A stretch of 64,000 bases of DNA. Origin: Tilletia caries. Its lineage: Eukaryota > Basidiomycota > Exobasidiomycetes > Tilletiales > Tilletiaceae. Made by a program: the position numbers and the translations under genes. The DNA lies in contig JALUTQ010000005.1 in NCBI GenBank assembly GCA_032718865.1, forward strand, positions 2,294,001 through 2,358,000. Direction: 5' to 3'. Under the pieces are notes generated by a model, which searched no databases, was not told the origin of the DNA, and was given only the letters and a program-made list of their open reading frames with translations. Shown in pieces: positions 1 through 11,304 of the stretch (its first letter is position 1; each line of letters begins with the position of its first letter).

Positions 1-623
1 ACTTAAACTGTTTGGGCCCGGACACGGTAACTTATAGTCACTAAAAGTTGCCGTTCGCAAGCCGACGATGTGACCCAACTTACAGTTACTTACAGCTACT
101 TACCGTGCGAACTTATAGCTACTTATAGTCACTTACAGTTACTTAAAGTTACTCACAGTGCGCACAGTAACTAATCACAACTATAGTAGTCAACTATTAA
201 TAACTGTATCCGGTAACTAACATTAACTGGAACAATTAACTATTAGCAACTGTGCCCACAGTTACTAATAATAACTGTAATAAGTAACTAAAAATAACTA
301 AAAAGCATGAGTCTTTGGAGGTAGTCAAGAGAGGAAACATGTACGAGCGGGCTCGGAGGCGGCAAAGTACGTACCTAAAGGCAAACTGGAATAGTACCAG
401 ACATCTTGAGGTAGATACCGCGTGAATTGGGTGACTGAGACGAGATTAAGTTACTATAAATAACTGTAAGTAACGTATAGTGACAGGCGCAAAATTAAGT
501 TAACTGTAATGATAGTAAGTGGCTAAACTGTGACTAAACTAAACTGCGGGCGCCGGCGCCGTGCTCCAACTTAAACTAAACTAAACTGCGGACCAAAAAT
601 GGACAACTTATAATAACTGGCCG

Positions 624-1249
624 CAGAGGTCGGCGTGGGTATGGGTACATCTTGGGTATACCCAGTACCTACCCTGTGGGTACAGGTACGGTATTGGGTA
701 TGGGGTTCGCTATACCCAAGAGGTTGGGTATATGGGTATGACCTGAGTATACCCACCATACCTGATCTGTACCCATCTTGTACCCATCTGAATGTTCTCC
801 CTGGTATACGCAGGTATAACTTGGGTATACGCAGGTATATCTTGGGTACACGTAGGTATAACCTGGGTATACGCAGGTATAATCTGGGTATGCACAGGGT
901 ATTCCAGGTATAAACAGAGCCTTGCTTGGGTATACTTGCATATACTTGAGTATAATTATGGAATGCAAGGTATACGGTATACCTAGGTACAAGAGAACAA
1001 TCTGGGTATGTGTACAAAAAAGGTCAGAAGCCAGACAAGATGGGTATACCTAGGTATACCCAGGTTCAACGCAGGTAAACGTAGGTAAATACAATCTAAA
1101 AATGGCCAAAAAATCGGTTGATTACATAAGCAGGTATACCTTGAGTATACCCTCGGGTATGGGTATGGGTCTCGTCGGGAAAAAGGGTATACCCTCGGGT
1201 ATGGGTATGGGACCTCAAATACCCAATACCTAACCCATGCCGACCTCTG
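624..1249. mobile_element. 626-bp non-autonomous hAT-type MITE carrying a minisatellite
   Basis: The termini are inverted repeats beginning CAGAGGTCGGC; about 17 bp match with one mismatch. The element is flanked by the direct repeat ACTGGCCG at 616-623 and 1250-1257. An 8-bp target duplication and a CAGAG start fit the hAT terminal consensus YARNG. The interior consists mostly of GGGTAT/ATACCC motifs. Apparent ORFs inside are by-products of this repeat. It sits in the right end of the larger hAT-like copy A and is therefore younger than it. Confidence 0.8.
801..920. repeat. 21-bp minisatellite, about 5-6 units
   Basis: Imperfect tandem units of the form CTTGGGTATACGCAGGTATA follow one another with a 21-bp period. 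The core GGTATACC is self-complementary. The array lies inside the MITE at 624-1249. Confidence 0.8.
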
Positions 1250-1264
1250 ACTGGCCGAGCCTTG

Positions 1265-1981
1265 TTAACTATAGTATAATATTCAACACTGGGGACAGGC
1301 AGTGCGCGAGTCAATGAGAAAGATGAGAAGGTGAATGGTGATTGCGCCCTACGGCTACCGTGCGGGTGGTGCACGGGAGAGGAAGTCAGGGATAGGGGCA
1401 AGTTAGTGAAAGAAGATGAAACGGTGATTGCGGCATTGCGCCCTGCAGGTTACGTGCGGGTGGTGCACGGACGCTCGACGCGCGTCGCCGGAAATAGCGG
1501 CTAGTGGGTGGAGAGTGAGGAAATAAACGTGAGGCGAAAAGAATTGATAACCAAAAGGTCTCCGAAAAAAGGATTCAAACACACGACCTTTTGTCGACAC
1601 AAATTTTAGCCAACCATATTACCAACTAGACTATGCAGTCATAAGTTGGAAACAATAGCCAGTTGGTCATTATACACCACCATGCTCAAACCCATTATTC
1701 TCTAAGTGATGGTGCAACAACAATTCAGCATTGATGCCCACACTACTATGAACGTTGAGGAAGACTAATACGAACTAACAGAAATAGTAATCTGGGATAA
1801 CTAGTAGAATGCAGAAGAGTGGCTACGACTGATCAGCACACTCAGCCGTAATTCTTACAGGAAGAGAGAAGTAGCACGACATTGCGCAATGATGAGGGAG
1901 CAGGAAGGGAGAAGACGCGTGGCGAGTGCGTGGCGCGAGCGCGGGAAATCGAACTGGCAGAAGTGAGTCTGAGGAGTCTGG
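1265..1981. other. Interval without a recognisable gene
   Basis: The interval contains a short imperfect tandem duplication (about 1334-1380 and 1418-1470; shared core GTGCGGGTGGTGCACGG). It also has a stretch on the minus strand near 1555-1650 with weak similarity to tRNA A and B boxes. No ORF here resembles a protein family I recognise. Confidence 0.5.
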
Positions 1982-2820
1982 TCACGAGCTGGAGCCACCC
2001 AGCACAAAAAGACAACCTTTCAGCAACGCAGCACCACTCAGGGCATACCCCTCTCGCTCCGCAGCCCTCGCTGTCTCGCTAGTCAAGCTTCCCATAGCTC
2101 CAAGCTCAGACCTCCAGCGCACATCTGCTGTAATAAAACCAGCACGCTGCGCCTGAGAGAAGTCCACCGTGCCGCTCATCAGCCGCTCAATCTCCTCCCT
2201 TTCGAAGCCCTGCTTCTGAAGGGACTGAAAGAGATGGAAGAAGTGATCAGCAAAGTCACTCTCCCGCTGATTGCGCAAGACAGTCCATAGAATCGGAACC
2301 CATCTTCCAAGCACATGGGAGAAGACACTAGAGATGCATAAGTAGTAGTTCTCAAAGACTTTGAAGGTAACGTCAGTGAGAATACCCTCGCAGCCATCAC
2401 GCGCTTGCGCACCAGCTACTTTATCCCGCTGTGTGAAGAGAGATGCCTGCCAATCAGTTTGAACCACCACAGTGAACTGGTCATGTAGGAACTGAGCATG
2501 GCGTATCGCCATAGGACTTGGCATCAGAGAAGGGTCAAAGTCAGTTCTGTCAGTCTGGTCAGTAGTCTGCATCTGCAGAAACAAGAGGAAGTTAGCATCT
2601 CGGGATCCATCCGCGGGCTGGATACCATTCCCCTTCAAGAACTTGAGGCGGTAGTAACTCAGCCGCCCGAGATTGATGAGAGCATCATCAATGTCTCGGG
2701 CGGCCTTCATCTTGATGGTCGTCTTGTGGGGGCCTTTGGCGCGGCCAAGAGAGAGACCTTTCTCCTTGATTGTGACCCGTCCCTTACCCTGTGGGGTCGG
2801 AGTATTCCCCGAACTCTATT
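1982..2820 (-). pseudogene. MULE-like transposase fragment (catalytic segment)
   Basis: The open frame starts near 2820, just inside an upstream stop; its first methionine is at 2710, and it ends at 1982. It reads as part of a fungal MULE-type transposase. The segment GCEGILTDVTFK looks like the first catalytic aspartate region (D-T-F-K). It is followed by the hydrophobic strand and 'GRWVPILWTVL'. The later motif DFSQAQRAGFI resembles a conserved block C-terminal to the first catalytic Asp in basidiomycete transposases that carry a GCM/WRKY-type zinc finger. The N-terminal DNA-binding domain and the C-terminal part are missing here. A fragment with a suitable N-terminus lies on the same strand at 10591-11304. 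Family assignment is from motif memory and is moderately secure; inactivity is inferred from truncation. Confidence 0.55.
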
Positions 2821-2899
2821 ACCGCTAGAAGTTAGAAGTTTACGTTATATCCCACCGGCCTGGCTTTTGAGCCAGAGTGTTTTCCAGACTTTTTGAGGC

Positions 2900-4260
2900 C
2901 ATGAGTTTATAGAAATTAGAATATGAACGGGAGATGAAAAGTAGCAAGAAACATTCATGCCTTGATGACTGATGTTGCTTAATGCTTGGTCTGGATATCT
3001 TAAACTCGAATTCTCAAAAGGCGTGCTCATTGCTGAATGCTGTGACCTGTCAGATGTGGATGGCATACCTAAAGAATGGCCCAGAAGCAAAGGCAATCAT
3101 CTAAATCACATAGACGCCCTCCGCACCTCGCTCTCCGGGTAGCGCTCTCCGCCATGATTTTCCACACAACATAGGCGTGTTGCAGCTGGACATTGATCTC
3201 TCGCCTCTTCTTTGTGCTCTCGCTTTTCTGTTCTGTTCTGTTCTGTATGCTACCCCTTGGTGCCTGTGGCCAACGCTCTGTCTGCACTTCCAGCTCTACT
3301 GCTTCTCCTCGTGGTGCTCTGCAGAGCATTTGGCTGCTTCCATGCTATCAGGGGGGCTTTCCAATGTAACACACGTTTTCTCCCTTCCTTCCTCATAGAA
3401 CACCACGTGTCATGCATTGTCAACTGCATGACATCCACATGTCATGCACTACCTCACATTGTCATTCGACAATCTCTCATGTCACTGACAGGGCCTATAC
3501 TAGCGAGCCTGTAAAAGGGAGCCAGTAGAGGGAGCCAGTAGAGCAGTAATGTGCAAGTTGCAGAGAACGAAGAGTGCATATATGACAAGGGAGAGAACTA
3601 AGTACAATGATGAGCTCGAGAAGGGTAACGATGAGAGCGAGGGAAAAGTGTGACGTGGGAAAAGTGGAGGTAGGGTGTTGCTATGCGGTATGCGTGAGAG
3701 GGAAAGAGAAAGGAAGATAAGGAAAGGAGATAAGATAGTGGAGCCACGTGGTCCCATCCAGCACACCTGTGAGCAACCCGAGAGAGGTAAATGAGGTGGT
3801 TGTGCACGGTCCTACACACCTCGAAGGTCGCGAAGGTGAAGAACCAACACTTCGGAGGGGGTCAGAAATGTGAGGTCAAGGACAAGTCGCCTTCGTCCTC
3901 AATAAACCGCGTCCCAAACCGGGACGTTAGATGGCCCGAATTCAAAACGCGACACGCCCATGTAAAAAAAGTGATGTGTTTACTAACAGAATCTGGGAGC
4001 TCACTCAGAGGAGGTCGGTCGACTTTTAATGATTTGCTTACGGCCGTAAGATTTCCGGCACCCCAAGAACCCCATCCGTTCTTCCGGGAACGGACACGCC
4101 AATTGAAGTGTGGGACACGTGCCTGTTCCCGCTGGTCACCATAGAAATGCTCAAAAGTTCCGTCAAACTGGCACGGTTTGTTGAGCTGCTGCATCCATCC
4201 ATCCACCATCCATCCATCCATCTATCCAGATCTACAGACGTCTGCAAGGGCCCAGTATCG
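2900..4260. other. Interval without a recognisable gene
   Basis: No supported coding region is visible. It contains a CATCCATC microsatellite at about 4193-4222 and the 14-bp palindrome CTTACGGCCGTAAG near 4037-4051, which recurs near 52212. It may include the untranscribed 5' part of the Crypton element that follows. Confidence 0.5.
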
Positions 4261-4265
4261 ACCAA

Positions 4266-7192
4266 ATGAGAATAGGAGGTCGTGGCGTAAAGCGCCGAAG
4301 CGACGGCGTAGTTTACACGCAGAACAAGAAGCGCATCGCTGTGCATTGGGCCTTCGGCCAGGTAAGCTCGCGCCAGATGACGGTCAAGAAGCGCGCCCAA
4401 AAGCTGGGAGTTGGTCTCCCGACATTATACGACTGGCGCAAAACGTTTCCGGAAGCGAGGTCAGTTGCCCATTCCCAGCTCGATTCCTTTCCTCTTTGCT
4501 AGTGCTGAAGAACGCTCACTCATAATTGTGACCCTTCCATCCTGATCAAAAGCAATCCATCACAGTTGAATTCGAGTTCTCCTTTGGCTGAGCAAATACG
4601 CGCCATTGCTGCGAGATCCGCCGATCAAAACCTTGCGGCATTCCTGTTGCCTGAGGACGAGACGGTCAGCTGGCAGTCCTTCACATCTGCCCAGCGCGGG
4701 AGCTCTCCAAATGCATCCACCTCGTCTCCCTCCTCTGCAGGACAGCTCATTCCGTCTCCATCCGCCTCCGCGTCGTCACAGCAGCCCAATTTTGTCCGGC
4801 CTGACGGCCTTGGGCCGACAGCAGAGCCTGAAAGCACGTTCGGTGCAAGGGGACCAGGAGTCCTTCCTCCTGACCTCGTTGGCCAACTTGAACGAGCTGG
4901 GGCGCTGGCGACAGATGAGGAGGTAGCTACTGTGCACGCGATCAGACCCGATGATGACGCGGACGAAGGAGCGACGCAGTTCATCAACGAGACAGTTGAT
5001 CTTACCCTTCACCTAAAGCAGAGCACTCTTGCTCCAGCGGTCAAAGCCAACTGGGATCGCTGCAAGAAGCACTTCCTCGTGAGTCAATTCATTCTCCCCA
5101 GTCTCCAGTCTCCTACCGCATACCTGCCTCTTGGGTATTGGCATAGCAGAGCGGAGCAAAGCGCATCGCGTTGTATCATTGTGCCATTCACTGACGGGAT
5201 TCATTTCACTTTGGTTGCGTTGTTGCGTTGCTAGACTTTCTGGCGGTGTTTGCATCGGATTCGAGCACGTCAAGATACGAGCGTCGATGATATCTCCTCC
5301 GAGGAAGTCAGAGAAGATGTCTTGGAGGAGGTGCTGGTGTCGGAACAGAAGTTGGTCACATATCTCAAGTAGGTCATCTTGTCTCTTTCCTGGCCTCATC
5401 TGCTCCAAGATTCAGTTCTTTTTGACCTGTTGGTATGTTGAATTCAAAGCTGCTACGTGCTTCACAAGAACCCTCGCCTCGGGGATGAGGGAATTGAAAC
5501 GCACATCAAGGCAATCACGAACCTGTGGGAGACACAGGTCCTGCAGGGACGCAATACTTTTCCGCATCCCAGGGGTGGTGCGCTTCTCAAGGCCTTTACA
5601 AAGGCCATTCGTCACGGGCGAAGTGCTCTCGCTGAGGCTCGGAACGATGATCAATGGAAGCACTCGCTGAAGGATGGGTACGACCGAGAAGACCACGTCA
5701 AGATCAGCAAATGGTACCTCGAGCAGGCGGATCCCTTTCCCTTCCTCCCAGCCCCAGCCCAGCTTCACCTTGCTTTCCTCGCTCTACCGTAACTCCTACC
5801 TTGGGTAATCGGGCTTGCCCCTCCCCTCAGCCTCTCTTCTTGCGAACGTCCAGCCCCCAACCCAGAAGGGAGGCAGTGGAGCTGAGACTGAGGAGTCCAG
5901 TGCAGACTGAGGAGTCCGGTGCATTCTCAGCTCCGCGTGGTGTTAACTTCGACGGACTGGGCTGCGTGGACTAAGGAATCATGTGAGCCATGAGAACTAC
6001 GTGTCTTTGGCGAGGAACGGTGGTATGGGTGGATGGAGGTGAAGTGTCAAGTCTCATCGTCGTTGCATTGAAATTACAATCGGACAGAGTTGGAGCTGGT
6101 TGATCTCTTCGCTCTCAGGTTCCACAAAGTCTTCCTCATCCCTGCAAGGCTGTCGTCACGCGTATCATACACAGCAAGACCAACATTCAAGGACGGAGAG
6201 AGTTTGGCATTGCGGCACGTCACCGCGACGTCGAGGTGTGTCCTGTTGGAACCTTGGCTCTATACTTCTTCGAACGGTTTCACGTTCGAAAGGAGGAGTT
6301 TCCCGACTTGAGCTCCCGCTCCTCTTGGTATGCCTTGCCGCTGCTGCTCAATGACGAGGGGAGTGACGGTGTCACCTGGGCAGACCAGGCCAACATCATT
6401 CGCCGAGCATTCGCTGACCTCGGCATTGCCTCCTCCAAGCTGACTCACGCGATGAGGGGAGGATCCGCGCGTCTCGCTAACGAGGCTGGCTGCTCCGAGA
6501 CCAGCATTCGCATGCACGGACGTTGGACTGCCAGTGGTGATCAACTAGTTGACCGCTACCTTACCGGAGTTGCGGTACAGCCCGTGCGTGCACTTGCAGG
6601 CTTCAACATCGACGGAGGCGACCACTACTTGCCCCGATCTCTTCTCATGCCCCCTGACGCCCTCTGCAGCGAGCTGTGGCCGCAGGCAACGCAGGCGGAA
6701 ATCTCAGTACGGGAACGTCACAGCTGCGGCGGAGAAGTTGACCAGGCGGCGCTCTCGTTCCTGGAGCTGATTCGATGGATCCGCGTCGTGCTGCTACAAG
6801 ATGCGGCCTTGGTCTCCACCGCTCATCCTTCTCTTCCCCTTTGGTCAATCGAGCCTTTTTCCTCCTCAGACTTTGCTGCCTTCCGTCAGAACCTCATCAC
6901 AACGATGGAAGAGACGCGCAGTCCCGTCGAGCTCGAGATACTGCAGGTGGTGCCGAGTCTGTCTCGTGCGTTGACAGACCTTCGAGCTGCAACGTCAGCC
7001 AACTCGACCGCAATCAGACAGCTTGGAGACAGCATGGCCACGGCCATCGAGCGGCTTCAAACTGCGGTGGAGTCGGCCGTGACCGGACTCGCCTTCGCTG
7101 TCGCAGAGCGAAGTCGAAAGGAGAATGGTCAAGCGGTGGCACAGCAGATACTATCGGCCAGCATCTGCGCGCTGGCCAACGCCTCTGCAAGT
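4266..7192 (+). pseudogene. Crypton tyrosine recombinase, multi-exon, probably inactive
   Basis: Recognisable exons are 4566-5078 (ends VKANWDRCKKHFL, donor GTGAGT), 5235-5368, 5450 to about 5720 (begins CYVLHKNPRL, includes DGYDREDHVKISKWYLEQ) and about 6119-7192. The last carries the diagnostic core: CKAVVT, RHRDVEVCPVGTLALYFFERF, the HxxR box in KLTHAMRGGSAR, and DRYLTG with the presumed nucleophilic tyrosine, followed by PVRALAGFN. This order matches Crypton recombinases, which are related to the Ndc10-type DNA-binding fold and catalyse DNA cut-and-rejoin without DDE chemistry. The segment with the first catalytic arginine is not found. The block 'ELELVDLFAL' at about 6090-6118 is out of frame with what follows. 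I therefore call it a pseudogene, although an unresolved intron is possible. The exon at 7192 ends with GTGAGT, and the next begins near 7254. Confidence 0.65.
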
Positions 7193-7308
7193 GTGAGTCG
7201 CTTCTTTCCCCTTCCTCACCTCCCCTCATCTTAATCCTATCCCATCCTCGCAGTCTTCCAGTACCTGCCCCCTCCCCCCTCCTCCTCTTCCTTCAGCCCT
7301 CCTCTTCC

Positions 7309-8003
7309 TAAGGATCTTCCCGGAGTAGATCCCCGGAGCCCGGACTCCGGGGCGACGCTCCGCTCAGCTCCGTCTGAGATCTGGCCAGCTCCGCGCTCCG
7401 CAAAATTTCTGGTGATCAGCTGGCGAGCACTCCGTGCTCCGTCGAATTTGCGGTTGCGCGCAAGAATCTACTCCGTGCTCCGTATATTTTTCACAGGTGG
7501 ACTCCGTGCTCCGCAAAATAGCTCCGCGGACTCCGGGTACTCCGGGATGTCATGAAACGAGTCCAACATGGGCTCAGGAGAAGGTCAAATCTCATCGAAA
7601 CAGTTCAATCGCAGCTTTAGAAGTCTATATCATTTCTTTCCAAGGGTTTACTGCCCCAAAAAGCTGAAATACACAGTATGTCGACCTGATTCGGCCGAGA
7701 AATCCCTCAAAAACCGTTCACGTGACTCAGTTTTGGCCATCACGTGACCCACTTTGCCATCCCCGGAGCTCCGTCGGACTTCGGGGTCTGCTCCGTACTC
7801 CGGGGCTTTTTTGACAATGCAAGCAAACTCACTCCGTGCTCCGGGGAGTTGCAGGCATACCTTCGCGGAGTAGCTCCGCAAATCTAAAGCTAGTAAAAAA
7901 TGCTCAAATCTCGCTCCGTGCTCCGTACCCGTGCAGAGCGTCTCCCGGAGTCCGCGGAGCTCCGGGGAATCCTACTCCGGGGCCTACTCCGGGAAGATCC
8001 TTA
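7309..8003. mobile_element. 695-bp non-autonomous hAT-type MITE (TAAGGATC type)
   Basis: The ends are a perfect 20-bp inverted repeat, TAAGGATCTTCCCGGAGTAG at 7309-7328 and its complement at 7984-8003. It is flanked by the 8-bp direct repeat CCTCTTCC at 7301-7308 and 8004-8011. The interior is crowded with ACTCCGTGCTCCG and CTCCGGGG motifs in both orientations, as expected of subterminal transposase-binding repeats. No ORF is credible. A related element with a TAAGGTTG terminus is at 14580-15368. It interrupts the Crypton coding region. Confidence 0.85.
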
Positions 8004-8163
8004 CCTCTTCCTTCAGCACCAGGCAGCTGCAGTCTCTCACTCTACGCTCAGGCCTCAGCTCCAGCGGCGGAGGATGCTGTGACATCGCTGTGTTGTGCCC
8101 GGTGGGAGTGTGGTACGGATGAGGACTGGTAGTGATTTCGGGAACTGTGGTGGTTAAGGGAAC

Positions 8164-8916
8164 TTGTGCAGTGTGCTTGCGAATCCGATCATTCTGGTCC
8201 GTGGACTTGAACGAACCAATGCTAATATGACCTCTGCTTCTCTATTCACTGCATCTATTCAGCTTCCGATTCCAGGTGACAAGAATCCATTCTCCCTTCA
8301 GTCCGTCCTTCCATACATCCAGCAGCAAGGCTCGGCACTGGCAGAGGCTACAGAAGCCCCTTCTCCACTGTTGCGGTCTTCGACTCCATCAGCTCAGGCG
8401 TCGCAGGTGCCCCCGCTTCACTCGGCCACGCCCACGATCTCTTTCCCCTCCGCTGCGGCTTTGCCTCCCACTACCTCTTTCAGCAGCACAGCTCCTTCGT
8501 TTGTATTGACAACGGTAGCTGGTGCTTCGACTGCTGCCCCCACCTCTGCAGCTGCGGCGACTGCAGATTCCTTCTCCCCCCTCCTTACTCTTGCCCAGAA
8601 GGTGAACAACGTAGAACAGCTGGTTGAGGTATGGTACGGTGGGGACAATGGACGGCTTGGGGTGCAGGCCAGGCTGGAGCTGCGCGATCAGATGCTGGAG
8701 TCGAAGGGAATCGCGGCTAGAAAGCTGCTCTGCCGCTGGCGTCGGGTCATCTTGGTGCTGGAACGAGTGGAGAAGGAATATGGAAGGACTGGAGCGGTTT
8801 CAAGAATGGACAAGTTGCTCAAGGTCGATAAGTTTGGACTGCGAACGCTTTCCGACAATCACCTGGCAAAGGAGGAGACGCAGGAGCGCTGGGTGGCCCG
8901 GCTTACTGGTGCATAG
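8164..8916 (+). pseudogene. Crypton C-terminal GCR1_C-like domain ORF
   Basis: This 250-residue frame is rich in Ser, Pro, Ala and Thr up to about residue 145. A compact basic helical region follows from about residue 150 (QLVEVWYGGDNG) through CRWRRVILVLERV to the end. The Trp-Gly-Gly and RWRR pattern resembles the GCR1_C DNA-binding domain found at the C-terminus of many Crypton recombinases. It lies directly after the recombinase fragments on the same strand, so it is probably the distal part of the same gene, cut off by the inserted MITE and intervening stops. The real start of this exon is uncertain; the methionine at 8164 is only the first in frame. Confidence 0.5.
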
Positions 8917-10590
8917 CGGGTACTTGATCTTGAATCATCGACATGAACCGCCCATACAAGCTCCACAGTCCACAATCTGTTCTCCTATCCCTTCCTGTTT
9001 CCATGCTTCTTTTCTTTCAGTGCCATATAATTGGCCGTGCTTGATTTCTGCTATCATCGGTCGTGGTCTCTGCATTTGTTTTCATAGCTCTTGCTTCGTA
9101 AATTCTGCCCTGGTCCCTGATTCCTGATGTATCTCGTCGATCGTTGTGCTCGTGATAACGTCCTCAGTTCTTTGTTGCCCCTCCCCTTCAACTCAGGTGT
9201 CACACGTCTTCGACTTGTTCCGTTAATCAAAGGTTGATTGCAGCAGCAAAGAAAGAGAACAAAAGGGTCAGCCTGAAGTCCTCTGCCTGGGTCCTGGGAT
9301 AGTGGTGAGAAAAGGGATCGACTCACCTAAATCTGGATTCAAAACGAGCATGGATTCCCGTATGATTCGGATCTGCCAACTACAGGACGCGCTGTATCAC
9401 TGGCGCGTACCTCCAGCGAGATCCAACCTTGTTCTGGTCCTCGTCCACCTCAGTCCTCAAATCCGGGCTAAAAAGAAAGAAGTGACAGAAAGTTGAAAGG
9501 ATAAGAGAGATGCGAAATATCAGTGACAGCTCCTTGAGTTCAGGCTAGACGGTAGACAGCAATCAATTTGCTTCGCGCAGCGATTTCATGTTTTTGGTTT
9601 TGTATATGTTTGAATAGTGATCTGAATGGACAGGGAAGGGTGTGTGAGGTCAAAAGTCAGTGACAATACAGCATTTCATCACAAGTCATACATCGTACCT
9701 TCGTACACGACAATTGGGCAATATCAACATTCAACGCTGAACGCTCAAATGAAGCCCAGCGCACGGCCAAACGCGCTTGCGGCGGGCGGCCTGATGGATG
9801 CGCAAGGAATATGCGCGAAAAGGTGATGGGATGCTGTCCGCTGGCGGCTGGAGTCCTACAAATAGAAGAGGTGGAATAGTGGCGAGCAAAGAAGAATAAA
9901 TGAAGGTGAAGAGAGAGAGAGAGTGGTTTAGCTGCGAACAAGTAAAGTCAGCCAGCTCACAGCTGCAAAGTAGAAGAATTGATGAGCTCAAAAGGTTCAA
10001 GGATGTATCACTGTGAGTACTGGCCAGTGGCCACTGAGCACAGAGCAACGCGCCTCTGTTTCCGATACTTCGTGGGCGAATGCGCTTGAGCAAAGCGCAC
10101 ATATGTACGCGCCGGGCACTTGTTCCATGAAGCTGCGCAGACCTTGAAACCAACAGGGAGAGAAGCAAACGGCGGTGCTGTCGTGCTGGTGAAGTATACT
10201 GTATAGGAGGAGAGGCATGTGAGATGGTGAGCGGGTGACCACGAGCTGCTTTGCAGAAGTAGTGTGGGCCAAATCGCCGAGTCGGGGAAACTGTGTGACC
10301 ATTCGGCTAAACCTGTGTCCAAGTTGTGACCGCGCTCTCAGGAACCGCGCGTCCGTCTGTGTCCAGGATAAAAACACCCCAAAACTCTAAAGAGTTCGGG
10401 GAACTTCGGGGTTTTCGACAACGATCTTCTCGAGTTGAGCCTGACACACGTGACAACAGACACGAGAAAGCAAAACAGACAGAAAGAGAACTGAGTCAGA
10501 TGACGCAACGTCAACGAAGCACTGTGCACTGGTCATGGACGCTCGCCGGCGGCAGTCGGCAATGCGGATGTCCAGTTCACATTCCCCACA
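8917..10590. other. Interval without a recognisable gene
   Basis: Both strands have short open frames only, and none reads as a known domain. The minus-strand stretch near 10390-10440 (frame reading QLEKIVVENPEVPR, then a stop) could be a decayed second exon of the GCM-finger transposase relic that ends at 10591. Confidence 0.45.
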
Positions 10591-11304
10591 TCACATATCA
10601 TTCAAACGAGAGATTCTCACCAGTTTGAAAGGTCTGGGCTTGTTACAAGGCGGCTTTCCATGCTCATGGCGCCCCCTGTGCTGATAAATTTGTGTGTCAG
10701 ACTCAAATTGGGTAAAAGTCAGCGAAGCACCACACTTCACCAGAGCAAGAGAACCAGTGCAGTCCTTGCGCGGGCAACCTTTGGCCAACCAGGCCTGTAC
10801 CACAGCCCCCTTCTTGGATGTGGGGGCCCTCTGAGTGCAATTACAAACCTGACATTCCACGATGCCACGGCACAACATCACACTTCACAGTGCGCTTACC
10901 TGCACCGTGGTCGTTGTCCTCGACGCTGACAACCTCATGATTGCGCCAGCACCAGTCTGCGTGATAGAACCAGTCAGGACAACTCTTGATGTCAGTGACC
11001 ACCTTCTCAATATTGCCATCGGGAAAGAGAACGATACTATCAACATTGTCAGATTCGGCCTTGACGCCGGAATCGGCCCGAACCTGGGAATCGGAACCCT
11101 CGCGCGTGACTCGCTCGGGAGGACTCCCCGTCTCGCCATCTTTGGCGGAAGGGGGCCATCTTCCTCTTCCTCCTCGTCCTCAACGTAAGGGTTCCTTCCG
11201 CGGCGACCGGAAAGGAAAGCAGAGCCGAGACTCTTCTCCGACTCAGTGGGGTCGGGGCTGGAAGAGGGAGAGCGGGAATGAGCAAAAAAGGTCTTGGAAG
11301 ACAT
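10591..11304 (-). pseudogene. N-terminal part of a GCM/WRKY-finger MULE transposase
   Basis: The start is the methionine at 11304 (MSSKTFFAHSRSPSSSPDP). An acidic Ser-rich leader follows, then a segment in a second frame ending CPDWFYHADWCWRNHE. A zinc-finger part in a third frame follows: CRGIVECQVCNC, then GCPRKDC and a terminal HRGRHEHGKP. The spacing of Cys and His, with the HEH motif at the end, matches the GCM/WRKY-type zinc fingers that lead MULE-like transposases in basidiomycetes. The frame changes between the three blocks at about 11150 and 10885 are not explained by obvious introns, so the gene looks decayed. The matching catalytic fragment at 1982-2820 lies 8 kb further along the same strand, with the Crypton between them. 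Confidence 0.55.

Larger units (their letters stand above)
1..1264. mobile_element. Right part of a large hAT-like element (copy A), cut by the window start
   Basis: The DNA from 1 to about 615 is AT-rich and full of TAACTGTAA/TTACAGTTA motifs, unlike the GC-rich surroundings. The terminal decamer CCGAGCCTTG at 1255-1264, and the upstream stretch AAATGGACAACT at 597-608, both recur at the right end of the complete copy at 11481-14138. The element is interrupted by a smaller insertion at 624-1249; joining its flanks restores a right end like that of the other copy. The left end lies outside the window. No gene is visible in this part. Confidence 0.7.
4266..8916 (+). mobile_element. Crypton (tyrosine-recombinase transposon), degraded
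   Basis: Several plus-strand segments together resemble a fungal Crypton. They are a basic N-terminal part (4266-5368), a middle part (5450-5720), the catalytic C-terminal half (about 6119-7192) and a GCR1_C-like domain ORF (8164-8916). Cryptons lack terminal inverted repeats, so the limits given are only those of recognisable coding sequence. A hAT-type MITE (7309-8003) is inserted in the segment between the catalytic exon and the GCR1_C-like part. A stretch at about 5730-6090 does not align with the family and lacks the segment that should hold the first catalytic arginine. Confidence 0.65.

Noticed and set aside
571..1017. Tyr-rich ORFs on both strands in the first kilobase
   Set aside because: They only translate the TATACC/GGTATA repeat.
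640..1230. GGGTAT-rich DNA as a telomere or subtelomere repeat
   Set aside because: The units are imperfect, occur in both orientations and sit inside inverted termini with an 8-bp duplication, so it is MITE content.
1555..1650. tRNA-like sequence on the minus strand (TAGTCTAGTTGG A-box-like, GTTTGAATCC B-box-like)
   Set aside because: The T arm and acceptor stem do not pair and no good anticodon stem forms; at best a decayed tRNA or SINE head.
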